From: Pseudomonas psychrophila HA-4
GTDB taxonomy: Bacteria > Pseudomonadota > Gammaproteobacteria > Pseudomonadales > Pseudomonadaceae
Reading direction: 5' to 3'
Assembly: GCF_000282975.1 (NCBI RefSeq)
Contig: NZ_ALJC01000006.1
Span: forward strand, 1 to 64,000
Length of the DNA stretch: 64,000 bases
Position 1 is the stretch's first letter; each line of letters opens with the position of its first letter. Both the position numbers and the translations under genes were made by a program. Positions 8,049 through 16,773 of this stretch are shown here, one piece after another. The notes beneath the pieces were generated by a model. That model worked only from the letters and a program-made list of their open reading frames with translations, searched no databases and had not been told where the DNA came from.

Positions 8049-8755
8049 ACCGGCATCGACTCCCATGTCAGGGAGTTGATCGCGTCCAGATCCTGCGCCA
8101 GGCGTGCGGCCTGCAGCTGCACGATCAGGTCGGCCACCTTCTGCAGGCGCAGCATTTTGAACTCGGTGAATTCGTCGCTGACCTGACGCAACTGGGCGGC
8201 GGTGTGAGGCCGGAAAACCTTGATGCCTTGCTCGTCATAGCAGGCATAGGGTCCGTTCAGGCCACGCAGGGCCATACCGGTGAGGTTGACCTGGTCGTCC
8301 AGTTCGGTGGAGTAGCAGTAGCGTTCGCCCAGGGCGGTGGACCAAAGCCCACCGGTGATCTCGCGCTGGCAGGCACTGTTCAAGGCTATCAACTGTTCCT
8401 GGTAGCGCAGCTCAACCACCGCCGGTATGTCGTCAATCCAACGGTCACCGGTCCAGATCTGCCCCGGGCCTGGCACTTCCAGGGTGTAACCAGCCGGCAA
8501 CGCACCCAGGCGATCGACCACGATCGGGGCGCGGGTCTGGGTGTTGTAAGCGGTCAGCCCCTGATAGGAGTCGATCAACTGCCAGCGCTCGCCGTCCCAG
8601 AGCGCGGCCTTGCGTTCAGGGATGACCGGCGGCGCAATCTCCACACAGCGAGCAGGAATCAACCAGACATCGGGCTCAAGCGGCGAGGCATCAGCGGTGG
8701 TTTCGCCGACGTAAATACCCAGGTGATCGGTTTGATAGACGGTTTTGATGGTCAT
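8045..8755 (-). CDS. Tail fibre assembly protein
   Basis: This 236-residue protein follows the collar-type fibre gene and probably helps it fold or attach. It has an N-terminal region with DxxGxYVGETTADASPLEPDVWL and WDGERWQ, common in fibre assembly chaperones. The C-terminal DUF4376-like helical part (YQEQLIALNSACQREI and FTEFKMLRLQKVADLI) matches what is usual for these proteins in Pseudomonas prophages. It is coupled to the next gene through an ATGA overlap. Confidence 0.65.
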   Translation of the reverse strand: MTIKTVYQTDHLGIYVGETTADASPLEPDVWLIPARCVEIAPPVIPERKAALWDGERWQLIDSYQGLTAYNTQTRAPIVVDRLGALPAGYTLEVPGPGQIWTGDRWIDDIPAVVELRYQEQLIALNSACQREITGGLWSTALGERYCYSTELDDQVNLTGMALRGLNGPYACYDEQGIKVFRPHTAAQLRQVSDEFTEFKMLRLQKVADLIVQLQAARLAQDLDAINSLTWESMPV

Positions 8756-8764
8756 GACTGGGCC

Positions 8765-10378
8765 TCAATACTTGATGCAGGCGAGGTAGGCGGTGTTGAT
8801 AGGCCGGGTTTCAGCGCCACCCGTAGCGTTGACGGTGATGGCATGCGCGTGATCGCCCACGGCGTTGATGGTGATGTTGTGCGCGTGCGCGCCTGCTGAT
8901 GTGGTGGTGGTTGCAAAGGCGGGGGCGTCAGTCCCGTTCAGCGGGTTTCGGGGTTCTCCCGGAGTGCCATAGTCCGCCCCGTCCGGGGTGAGGTCGCCGT
9001 AGTGGACGTTGTGGGTGTGCGCGCCCTGGGAGTCGCTCGAAGCACCGTGTGTATGACCGCCGGCGCCGGCGGAGCTGGCGGTGTGCCCGTGGCTCTGGAG
9101 AGATCCGTCCTGATCGCTACCCACCAGGCGGCCCACATCGATACCCCGGCCGTCGTCCCCAAACCGTGGAAACTTGGCGCGTGAATCTCGAAGATTGAAC
9201 GTGGTGACGCCGTCGCCGACGCCGAACTTCGTGCCGATCTTGGCGAACAGGCGGGCATAGGCCACACGCGACACGGCCGCCCCGTTCTCTTTGAGCCAGC
9301 CAGGAGGTGCCGTTGCCGTGGAGAACAGGCCAGTCATCCCGACCATTTCTTCATCCATGACCAGCCTGAGCGCCTGCAGCGCTTTGGTCGTTGCCAGGAT
9401 CTCGCTGCTGTTCGACGTCGGGTCGTCGCTCTTGGCGTTGGGCAGTTCGCCCAGGTCCACGTCGTCCTTGGTGGTTGCTCGAGCACGCAACAGCGGATAG
9501 TCACCCACGCGGGCGGCGAAGTGCTTCACCAGTTCCTGGGTGATCGGCTGGCTGGTCCGCAGGTCGGTGATTTCGCCCGAAGTGGCCACGCTGGCCACCT
9601 CCACCAGGTAGTGCTGGACACTGTTGTTGTCCTGGTAGTCCGACTTTGCATCGCCGAACACCACCTGCCAGGTGGCGAGCACATCGCTGGCGACTCGAGT
9701 CAGCGACACATCCAGCCAGGCCTTGGCGGGCAAGGCGGGTAGCTGGGTCAGCACGGGTTCAGTCAGCTGGACCCGAATACCCTCGACATAGGCCACACCA
9801 GCCTTGAGCTGGAACAAGTCGAAAGCGTTGCGTTCCATCTGCAGGCTGTCGGCCAGGAAGCAGGCGCGGCCAAACACGTCGCGGTTGCTCAACCGCTCGC
9901 GAGCATCGATGCCAGCCAGTCGCACCGTGAAGTCATGCTGCCAGGTGCTCGCATCCACCACGATGCCAGTCAACGCTTGGGCGCCGGTGAACTCCACCAG
10001 GAAGTTGCGAGTGAGGTTGTTGCCGATTTGCTCCGGCGGGATGTTCTTGCGCTTCTGCTGCAGCGGCACGTAGGCAACGGCGAACAGCACGTTTTCAGCC
10101 GTCTCCAGACCGATCCAGTTGAAGTCCCAGTCGCCAATGTCGGAACTGACCATCAAGCTGTAGATCACCTGGCGCGGGCTGACATAGCCTTTGCGGTTGA
10201 CGTTGGCGGTGTAGACGATCTGCGCGGCAGGCGGCTTGCCGGCGGCGCGATCGACCACACTGGTCGGATCCAGACCAGGCACGTTCGCCAGGACGAAGCG
10301 CGCAACCTCCAGGACTTCCTGCGCCCCTTGTTTCTGGGCGATCAGGCTTTCGCCGGCGAGGGTAATGCTTGCTCCCAT
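8765..10378 (-). CDS. Tail-collar fibre protein with His-rich tip
   Basis: This 537-residue fibre has an N-terminal baseplate-attachment domain of the tail-collar fibre (DUF3751-like) type, recognisable by the YVSPRQVIYSLMVSSDIGDWDFNWIG region (quoted in part). A phage tail collar domain begins near residue 340 with TATAPPGWLKENGAAVSRVAYARLF. The distal part carries several HxH motifs (HTHG, HTHN, HAHN, HAHA), known in other phage fibres to coordinate metal along the trimer axis. It sits between tail protein I and the fibre assembly gene. This is the first of two fibre loci in prophage 1. Confidence 0.85.
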   Translation of the reverse strand: MGASITLAGESLIAQKQGAQEVLEVARFVLANVPGLDPTSVVDRAAGKPPAAQIVYTANVNRKGYVSPRQVIYSLMVSSDIGDWDFNWIGLETAENVLFAVAYVPLQQKRKNIPPEQIGNNLTRNFLVEFTGAQALTGIVVDASTWQHDFTVRLAGIDARERLSNRDVFGRACFLADSLQMERNAFDLFQLKAGVAYVEGIRVQLTEPVLTQLPALPAKAWLDVSLTRVASDVLATWQVVFGDAKSDYQDNNSVQHYLVEVASVATSGEITDLRTSQPITQELVKHFAARVGDYPLLRARATTKDDVDLGELPNAKSDDPTSNSSEILATTKALQALRLVMDEEMVGMTGLFSTATAPPGWLKENGAAVSRVAYARLFAKIGTKFGVGDGVTTFNLRDSRAKFPRFGDDGRGIDVGRLVGSDQDGSLQSHGHTASSAGAGGHTHGASSDSQGAHTHNVHYGDLTPDGADYGTPGEPRNPLNGTDAPAFATTTTSAGAHAHNITINAVGDHAHAITVNATGGAETRPINTAYLACIKY

Positions 10379-10386
10379 GGGTGCTC

Positions 10387-10980
10387 CTAAAGGGGGTCAG
10401 TAACAATGGTCACGATGGCCAGCTCGTTGATCTGCACCAGGCGAGGCGTTTGCTCGTCCAGGGCGGCGATCAGCGTTTGCTGGTCATCGTTGAAGTGGGC
10501 CACGCCAAAGCTCAGGGTCACCGGGGTGATGGTGACGAAGTCATAGCGGCGACAGGTTCGGCCGTACTGCTGCATCAGCACGCGCAGCAGCACTGGGTTT
10601 TCGCTCAGTTGGCTGTCGGTCAGGTGCAACAGCACCACGTCCCAATCCAGCCCGGGCATGCGCTCCTCGATCTCGACATAGCCAACGCCCAGGCGCTGGA
10701 AAATCCGGACCATGCCGGCCGTGCTACCGGCATCGACGGCGTTGATGAAGGCGTACTTGACCCGCAACCGATACAAGCGCTCGGGCTCGCCGTGGAAGCG
10801 CTGGATATCGCGCTGCCAGGCCAGCAGATCGAGCACGGACAGGTGGCACGTCTCGGCGTCCAGCTGCAGCAGCGGCCAGTTCAGCCAGCCTTCGGCCTTG
10901 CTCCACCACGACTGCGCGGCGGCCTTGAGCTTGGCCAGCTCCGGGCCATCCAGCCAAAACGGCAAAATCAACTTAAGCAC
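10387..10980 (-). CDS. Phage tail protein I (baseplate wedge)
   Basis: This 197-residue gpI-like protein is a baseplate component, encoded as usual between baseplate J and the fibre. It contains the WQRDIQRFHGEPERLYRLRVKYAF stretch (quoted in part) and AGSTAGMVRIFQRLGVGYVEI, typical of tail protein I. It overlaps the J stop by 8 bases and is followed 8 bases later by the fibre. Confidence 0.75.
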   Translation of the reverse strand: MLKLILPFWLDGPELAKLKAAAQSWWSKAEGWLNWPLLQLDAETCHLSVLDLLAWQRDIQRFHGEPERLYRLRVKYAFINAVDAGSTAGMVRIFQRLGVGYVEIEERMPGLDWDVVLLHLTDSQLSENPVLLRVLMQQYGRTCRRYDFVTITPVTLSFGVAHFNDDQQTLIAALDEQTPRLVQINELAIVTIVTDPL

Positions 10981-12148
10981 CGATGGCCACCTCGACTCCG
11001 GACAGGCGCGGGATGGTCAATTCCGAGATGATGTCGGCGTTCTCGAAGCGCAAAGAGTCAATGCCCAGGAACTGCTCATGCAGCTCTTCGCCCAGGCGGC
11101 TGAAAGAAAACCGCGACTGCGGGTAGGTGACAGTCGGCTGGTAGTCGATGGCCGTGCTCTCGCGAAAGGCAGCGCGGATGAACAGCTCGATATCGCTGAG
11201 CAGTGCGGCATGCTGCTCGATACCCACCTGGGCCTTCGGCCAGACCGTCAGGCTGATGGTGTGCAATGTCTCGGGCATCTGCTGCACCAGGAGGTCATCG
11301 CCGTGGCCATGGTTGCCCTGGTCGCGGATGTAAGCATTGATTGTTTCCAGGTAAGTCGCCGCCGGCGCATCCGCTTCAAACAGCACCAGGGCATTGGCGC
11401 TGCCGGGGCCCCGGGGCGCGTTGTGCTCGAAGTAGACGCCATCAGGCTGCACGCCCGGAAAGGAGGCAATCATGGCGCGGTACACCGCATCGGTGTGCCA
11501 CTGGTTGACCGCCGAGAACTGGTTGCGCGTGCGCAGACGCAGATCGTCGTCGTGCTCGGTATCTGCCCCGGGCATGGTCAGCCAGCCATCGGCGTTGACC
11601 ACCTGGACCACGCCCGGTACCGGCTCCGGCAGAATGGAGAAATAGCCCGGTGCCAAGTTGAAGCCGCTGCCGGCTTCTTTGGCCACGGCCGGAACCAGCA
11701 ACTGGGCCGCCCCATCGGCAAAGGTCGCTGCAGCGCTGGTCAGCAGCTCGTAAACGTTGCCGTTGATGGCGATCGACTGCACCCGGGTGCCGGCCGGAAC
11801 TTCCAGCGTGCCGGCGATCGCGCTGCGGGTGAACAGCAACAAGCCTTCTGCCTTGGTGGATGGCTTGCGGGTGACGTCCACCGCCCAGGCCAGCATATCC
11901 AGCCACGCCTTCTCAGCCGTTTTCACGAAGAAGTTCGGCAGCACGGTGGCTACCAGGAACTCGATCAACCACATCACTGGCTTGGTCACCAGAGCGGTGA
12001 CTACCCGCCAGAACGGCGACCAGGCGCCGGTGTTGCTCAGCTTGCTGCCCTGGGCGACCACTTCCGCTTCCCAGGCCTGGCGAAGTTTCGCCTCGGTGGT
12101 CGGGATGCCGGCATCGGCCAGCGCTTGCTTGAAATCTACGTCGCTCAC
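10973..12148 (-). CDS. Baseplate J family protein
   Basis: This 391-residue baseplate wedge protein carries the J core. An LEVPAGTRVQSIAINGNVYE segment is followed by a Gly-rich beta region (AKEAGSGFNLAPGYF), then LTMPGADTEHDDDLRLRTRN, the EDDxxLRxR-type signature of the family. The C-terminal part is a helical segment that meets tail protein I. It overlaps the preceding DUF2590 gene by 4 bases. Confidence 0.88.
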   Translation of the reverse strand: MSDVDFKQALADAGIPTTEAKLRQAWEAEVVAQGSKLSNTGAWSPFWRVVTALVTKPVMWLIEFLVATVLPNFFVKTAEKAWLDMLAWAVDVTRKPSTKAEGLLLFTRSAIAGTLEVPAGTRVQSIAINGNVYELLTSAAATFADGAAQLLVPAVAKEAGSGFNLAPGYFSILPEPVPGVVQVVNADGWLTMPGADTEHDDDLRLRTRNQFSAVNQWHTDAVYRAMIASFPGVQPDGVYFEHNAPRGPGSANALVLFEADAPAATYLETINAYIRDQGNHGHGDDLLVQQMPETLHTISLTVWPKAQVGIEQHAALLSDIELFIRAAFRESTAIDYQPTVTYPQSRFSFSRLGEELHEQFLGIDSLRFENADIISELTIPRLSGVEVAIGA

Positions 12149-12462
12149 AACACCACCTCGACGGATCCGAATGCTACGGTTTTTGCGGTGACCAGGTACT
12201 GACCAGGGGATTGGGTGATGATCCGGACGGTGCCCGGTACCAGGCGTTCATCGGTCTCCACCAGCAGCTCCAGCTGCTGGATGCAGTCGGCCTGGCGAAA
12301 GCGATCGCGCTCGGCGACCAGCGTCACCAACAGCCCGCTTTCGCGGATCATGTGGGCAATGTCCTGGGCGATGCTGGCCCGGTCCTCGACCAGCACGGGC
12401 TGGTTGGACGGGTCCAGCGTCAGGTCGTTGTTGGTGATCAGCAGGTCGATATAGAGGCTCAT
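12145..12462 (-). CDS. DUF2590 family phage protein (gpW-like baseplate component)
   Basis: This 105-residue protein precedes baseplate J, where P2 has gpW. The pattern MSLYIDLLITNNDLTLD, then IAQDIAHMIRESGLL and a final beta-rich half, fits DUF2590 of HP1/K139-like tails. The start overlaps the tape-measure stop by 4 bases. Confidence 0.75.
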   Translation of the reverse strand: MSLYIDLLITNNDLTLDPSNQPVLVEDRASIAQDIAHMIRESGLLVTLVAERDRFRQADCIQQLELLVETDERLVPGTVRIITQSPGQYLVTAKTVAFGSVEVVL

Positions 12463-14410
12463 CCGGCCACCCCCATGCTGATCATGTTTTCCAGCTCCAT
12501 CGGGGTCATGGGCTTGGCCGTGTGGATATTCACGTTCTCCACATGGGTGCCCTTATTCTGGGTCTGGGTGGTGTTCTGGATGGTCTTGAGCAGGCCGCCC
12601 TGGGGTACGGCTGTCGGCCGGTTCGGCGAGAGGCTGCCCACGCTGCTGTTCATCGACTCCTTGGCTGCCATGGCGCGATCGCCACCGTCAGGCAGCGAAT
12701 CGGTCAGGCTGCCCAGGTGCGCGTCGATGCTCACGCCGGGGATCTTGTTCAGCATCTCGACCAGGCCATTGATCGCGTTCTGGAAGATCGACGCGATGCC
12801 GTCCCAAGCAGCCTTGGCCATGCTGGACCAGCCCCCCATGCTGCCGAACCAGTCCGATACGGCCTTCAACTGGTCGACCACCCACTTGAACGCCTCCGTG
12901 TTCATCAGCGCGGTGGTCCAATCGTCCCAGTAGTAAATGGCGGCAGCCACGGCTGCGACCAGGGCGACAACGCCCAGGACAATCAACAGGACCGGGTTGG
13001 CCATTAGCGCGCCGTTGGTGAGCCAGATCGCCGCCTGCCACAGCAACATCGCACCGCGAACCAGGCGACCATCGCAATCAGCCCAACGGTAAAGGCCGCG
13101 ATCATGACCACGTGATAGAGGAACATCGCGATACTTTTGAAACCGGTCCAGGTCAGCACCTTCCAGATGGTGAGCATGGACAGCCAGACCATCTTGCTGG
13201 CCCCCACGGTGAAGGTCAGCAAGGCCATACCAGCGATCAGTCCCAACACCGTCAGCACGGTGATACCGACCACCCGCGAGATGTTCGGGAACAGCTGCGA
13301 CCAGCGCAGCAGCGTGCCGGCGATCCCCGTCAGGCGCTCCATCAGTGGCGCAAGCATCGGAATCAACGCCTGGCCGAAGACGATGCGCAATGCCTGCACC
13401 GCCGCACCAAACTGCTGCCATGGGTCCACCATGGCCTTGGCCATGCGTTCGGCATTCTCCAAGCCGCGGACTTTCCCCAACTGTTCGATGCCATTACGCA
13501 GCCGGTCAGTGTCCTTGGCCAGGGCGCCGATCACCTGCGCACCCTCCCCGCCAAACGCATCCATCAGCTTGGCACCGGCGGATGCGCTGGTAAGGTCGCC
13601 ATACTTGCCTTCCAACTTGGCCAAGATGTCCAGCATCGGCAGAGCCTTGCCCTGTTGGTCGGTGAATTTCATGCCCAGCTTTTCAGAGGCCGCACCGATG
13701 TTCTCGAAGAACGCCTTGTAGCGGCCGCCGGCATCGCCGCCTTCCATGGTGCTGCTGAGCGAGCCGATCACCGCCATCTGCTCGGCCAGGTCCACGCCGG
13801 CGGTGGTGGCGATCGCGCCGACTTCCTTGAAGGCATCCTTCAACTGGGCGCCATCGGTGCGAAACAGCTGTACCGCCAGCGCTGTCTGCCCACCCAGCTT
13901 CTCTACCCAGGTGTTCTTGCCCATGGCGTCCGCCTGGGTCTTCTGCAGGTTGTAGAGGGTGCCGACGTAGTCGCTCATGGTGTCGGCGTCGGACTTGGTG
14001 GCCTTGGCCAGCAGGTTGCTGGTGTTGGTGAACACCGCCAACTGGTTGCCGGCCAGACCCTTGATCGCGCCATCGATCTTGTACGCCGAGGCCACAAAGG
14101 CCTGGGCGTTCTCGCCGTAGTCCACGGAAAACTGCAGGGACTTCTGCTGCAGCGACGTCAGCGCGTCCTCAGCCACGCCCAGGGAGCGAACCTCGCCCAG
14201 GGCGCGGTTCATCTCCAGGGCAGGCTCCAGTGATTCAGTGATACCCGTGGCCGCGCCCCAAACACCGGCCAGGCCGACGCCCATCTGCTTGATGTTCTCC
14301 TCGCTCTGATCAGCGAGCTCGGAAAAGCTCATCTTCACCCTGGCCAACGGCGCGGTAACCTTGTCAGTCAAGGCAAGGATGAAATCGAGACGGGAGCTGC
14401 GATCTGCCAT
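12459..14410 (-). pseudogene. Tail tape measure protein, interrupted by a frameshift
   Basis: The tape measure fixes tail length and sits inside the tube. The first frame runs from 14410 as MADRSSRLDFILALTD, with the TP901/P2-type core (LGEVRSLGVAEDALTSLQQKS), and enters hydrophobic segments near residue 390. It then stops at 13004 after an unnatural CCCGRRRSGSPTAR ending. The proper continuation (GAMLLWQAAIWLTNGALM, then a coiled and membrane-like part and an Ala/Asn-rich end) runs in another frame to 12459. The switch falls at about 13047-13060. Joined, the product would be about 650 residues. Either the gene is inactivated or the base call is wrong. Confidence 0.8.
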
Positions 14411-14416
14411 GGTTCT

Positions 14417-14868
14417 CTATCCGTTAAACGCATGGGCAATGCCGTTGGCTACGGCGATTTCCATGCGTTTCCAGTGTTCGTCTTCCAGCCACTTGGCCGT
14501 ACCCATGTTTTCGATCGTGGGTTCTGCACCAGGTAGCCAGCGATTGGTCAGGGCCATCAACTGGCCCAGGCCGTCTTCCTTCAGGCGCTCAGCGTGGCTG
14601 AGCGCTTTTTTACGATGATGTCGATGTCAGGGGCATACTCCTCGAGCAGAGAGCCCACCAGCTGCATGGTCATGACCGGGTTTTTCAGAAGCTCCTTGAG
14701 GGTGGCGCGCTCGTCCTGGTGCACAGTGCCGACCAGGAGGTTGTGCGAGGGCGAGACCTTGTTGTTGGCGGTCATGCTGTTGAAGTACTTGGTCACGTCC
14801 TGCGGGGTCAGGGTGAAGTTGAATTCCTGCTCGCCCACTTCCAGGGTGATTTCGCGGCGTTCGGTCAT
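14417..14868 (-). CDS. Tail assembly chaperone with -1 frameshift extension (E/E' type)
   Basis: The zero-frame product (14868-14581, 95 residues, starting MTERREITLEVGEQEFNF) is a tail assembly chaperone. At codons GTA AAA AAG the slippery heptamer A AAA AAG (14611-14605) is followed directly by a perfect 8-bp hairpin with a 3-base loop (14604-14586). A -1 shift opens a frame of about 60 codons ending at 14417, with sequence such as ERLKEDGLGQLMALTNRW and EDEHWKRMEIAVANGIA. P2 makes gpE and gpE+E' in the same way. The long form binds the tape measure, whose gene starts 6 bases later. Confidence 0.85.
14586..14611 (-). promoter_or_regulatory. Programmed -1 ribosomal frameshift signal
   Basis: The heptamer A AAA AAG in the zero frame lies immediately before CGCTCAGC, CAC, GCTGAGCG, a perfect 8-bp stem with a 3-base loop. 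This is a textbook slippery site plus stimulatory hairpin near the 3' end of the chaperone frame. Confidence 0.85.
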
Positions 14869-14911
14869 GGCTGTTGTTCCATTGGTTCAGGTTTAAAGGG
14901 GTCCACAGCGG

Positions 14912-15379
14912 CTATCGCTGACAAACCTTGAGAATGTGGTCCTGCAGGCCCAGCACCATCGATCGGGTCAGGGCGAGCTGGTTTCGGAGGGTGAAATAAT
15001 CCGATCGAGCGTCTGCTGCGAGTTCGGCGGTTCCTGCATCAGCCAGGCTGCCGGCGCCGGAATCGGTGGGCACTGGGGCTGGGCAGGTAGCTTTGACGCG
15101 CAGCCGCTGACGGCCATCGTCAACAGCGCGCTGCAGGCGAAGGTTGTTGTCTTTCTCATCGTTTAGCTCCTGGGTACGCTGCAGGTCGATTGCATCGCGA
15201 TTGGCCAACATCTCGCCGCTGACCTTGGCGGCCTCGCGCAGGCCGGTCAGTTCGTACTGGGCGGTGTCGAGTTCGCGGCGCGCTTCGTCGCGCTGATCGG
15301 CCACCAGGTCGAAGCCGACCCAAGCCAATAGCCCAATCAGGAGCACGAAAAGCACCAGGCGCACGGGGGAAATAGTCAT
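14912..15379 (-). CDS. Inner-membrane spanin (Rz-like)
   Basis: This 155-residue protein has one N-terminal membrane anchor (VRLVLFVLLIGLLAWVGFDL) and then a periplasmic coiled coil (EARRELDTAQYELTGLREAA), the layout of i-spanins that disrupt the outer membrane at the end of lysis. The start at 15379 forms an ATGA overlap with the endolysin stop. The o-spanin gene is wholly embedded in this gene in another frame. Confidence 0.8.
   Translation of the reverse strand: MTISPVRLVLFVLLIGLLAWVGFDLVADQRDEARRELDTAQYELTGLREAAKVSGEMLANRDAIDLQRTQELNDEKDNNLRLQRAVDDGRQRLRVKATCPAPVPTDSGAGSLADAGTAELAADARSDYFTLRNQLALTRSMVLGLQDHILKVCQR
14968..15159 (-). CDS. Outer-membrane spanin lipoprotein (Rz1), nested in Rz
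   Basis: This 63-residue lipoprotein starts MRKTTTFACSALLTMAVSGC, with lipobox VSG-Cys20. A short Pro-rich mature part follows (PAQPQCPPIPAPAAW), as in Rz1 proteins. It is read in a different frame inside the Rz-like gene. With Rz it would bridge the periplasm and fuse the membranes after wall digestion. Confidence 0.8.
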   Translation of the reverse strand: MRKTTTFACSALLTMAVSGCASKLPAQPQCPPIPAPAAWLMQEPPNSQQTLDRIISPSETSSP

Positions 15380-15903
15380 TGAATGCAAAGCTCCGCTTCC
15401 GCCAAGCGCCGGTTGTGCAACCCAGGTACGAACAACTTGCGGCCCTGGGCATCGGTGACATACGCCCAGACCGGGGTTTTGCCATCAGCGCCCCAGGCCA
15501 AGGCCTTGCAGCCTTCGGCAATGCGTCCGGCGTTGATCAGGCCCACTGCACGACTGGCGCAGGTGCTGGGCACGCCCACGTTGTGGCCATGGCTGCTCAG
15601 CGCGTCAAAAGTGTTTTGACCGACCTTGGGGTTGGTCAGGCAATCGGCCAGGGCAAGCTGCCCTTTCTCGATCACCAGCTGCTCCACCTCAGCGCAACGA
15701 GCCGCTGACCAGTAGTCACCGACAATCACGGGATAAGGGCTGGTGTGGCGGGTGATGCCCTTGCACACAGTGGGCAGACCACGGGCCAGCTTGTCCGGAT
15801 ACACGACGTTTTGACCGTCGCCTTCCCACTTGCCCAGAAAGCCGATCAAAGTGGCGCTGGCCAAGGCAATGGCGCCGGTGGCGATCTTGTTGCGCAGGTT
15901 CAT
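15376..15903 (-). CDS. SAR endolysin, glycoside hydrolase 24 lysozyme
   Basis: This 175-residue muralytic enzyme has a weakly hydrophobic N-terminal segment (IATGAIALASATLIGFLG), fitting a signal-anchor-release export signal. It is followed by KWEGDGQ with catalytic Glu27, then Asp37 and the GLPTVCKGIT block with Thr51. These match the E-D-T arrangement of lambdoid-type lysozymes. It is coupled by ATGA overlaps to the holin before it and the spanin after it. Confidence 0.85.
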   Translation of the reverse strand: MNLRNKIATGAIALASATLIGFLGKWEGDGQNVVYPDKLARGLPTVCKGITRHTSPYPVIVGDYWSAARCAEVEQLVIEKGQLALADCLTNPKVGQNTFDALSSHGHNVGVPSTCASRAVGLINAGRIAEGCKALAWGADGKTPVWAYVTDAQGRKLFVPGLHNRRLAEAELCIQ

Positions 15904-16106
15904 AACTTGCGCTTCCAGTCGCGCAGCATCTGACGGTACTTAGGGGCCAACAGCAAAATCTGCAGCACCATGTAGAGCGCGGTCAGCATGTAGGCTACTG
16001 CCGACCAGTCGACGGCACCTGTCGCACCGGTAGCAGCCACGCCGATTGCCGGTGACGCCTTTACGAATGCAATGGCGGTGTCCTGAGCGGCCTGATTCGT
16101 GCTCAT
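15900..16106 (-). CDS. Holin (HP1 family type)
   Basis: This 68-residue membrane protein has two hydrophobic stretches (about residues 18-32 and 34-54, the second containing YMLTALYMVLQILLLAPKY) and a basic tail MLRDWKRKL. It is the first gene of the lysis cassette, directly before the endolysin, and probably forms or triggers the inner-membrane lesion or depolarisation that releases the endolysin. It overlaps the zinc-finger gene before it by 4 bases. Confidence 0.75.
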   Translation of the reverse strand: MSTNQAAQDTAIAFVKASPAIGVAATGATGAVDWSAVAYMLTALYMVLQILLLAPKYRQMLRDWKRKL

Positions 16107-16315
16107 CGGCGAACCTCTTTCTCAAAAATTGACTGGCATGGCACGCAACGCAAGATCCCGCCGAGCGCCTGGCGCGCTTTTGGGATCTCGCCGTCACAGT
16201 CCAGGCATTCGCTACGGCTTGGCCCGTTCGGGCGCGGCTGGGCCAACTGGGCGGCAATAGCCTGGTCACGTTGGCGTTGCTCCGTTGCCTGGGCGCGATC
16301 GAACGGGCAAGTCAT
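16103..16315 (-). CDS. DksA/TraR-type C4 zinc finger protein
   Basis: This 70-residue protein has CLDC and, 14 residues later, CVPC, the four-cysteine zinc finger of the TraR/DksA group. TraR-like phage proteins bind the RNA polymerase secondary channel and mimic DksA with ppGpp. Here the gene is between the tail tube and holin genes with overlapping ends, so it is expressed late. Its regulatory effect here is unproven. Confidence 0.8.
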   Translation of the reverse strand: MTCPFDRAQATEQRQRDQAIAAQLAQPRPNGPSRSECLDCDGEIPKARQALGGILRCVPCQSIFEKEVRR

Positions 16316-16767
16316 CAGCTCAGCCCCTCAATCTCGGTAGAGTCGAGATAAGGCACGCCATTGATGTGGACGAAGTCCGGGCTGGTGACGTCGAACGGCA
16401 CCTTGTGCTTGGACGTCTCCCCGCCTTTGGTATCGATGTTGAGCAGGCTCGATACGCGCAACTTGCAACCGAAGGCCTCCACACGCAGCTCGTCCACGGG
16501 GGTCTTGGCGAAGAACACCATGTCGAACGTTTCCAGCGCCCGGAAACTGCCGGCAGTGCGTGCAGCGTCGATCAACAGGTTGAAGTTGGCGGTGTCGAAT
16601 TCCATCTCGCCGCCGGCGGCCACGTCGCCGTCAACGTGCCCATTGGGCACGCCTCGCGATTGCGCCACGGCGGTGTTGTCGGTGATATCCAGGGTGCAGG
16701 TTTGGACGTGAATCAAGCTGTCGCCCAGGTTCACGTCGAAGTTTTTGCCGCCAATGCGTGCAGACAT
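16315..16767 (-). CDS. Tail tube protein (DUF2597 family)
   Basis: This 150-residue protein directly follows the sheath gene, as tube genes do in contractile phages. The sequence MSARIGGKNFDVNLGDSLIH, GDVAAGGEMEFDTANFNLL and the closing SSLLNIDTKGGETSKHKVPF fit DUF2597. It should form the hexameric tube through which DNA passes. Confidence 0.8.
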   Translation of the reverse strand: MSARIGGKNFDVNLGDSLIHVQTCTLDITDNTAVAQSRGVPNGHVDGDVAAGGEMEFDTANFNLLIDAARTAGSFRALETFDMVFFAKTPVDELRVEAFGCKLRVSSLLNIDTKGGETSKHKVPFDVTSPDFVHINGVPYLDSTEIEGLS

Positions 16768-16773
16768 GCGGGA

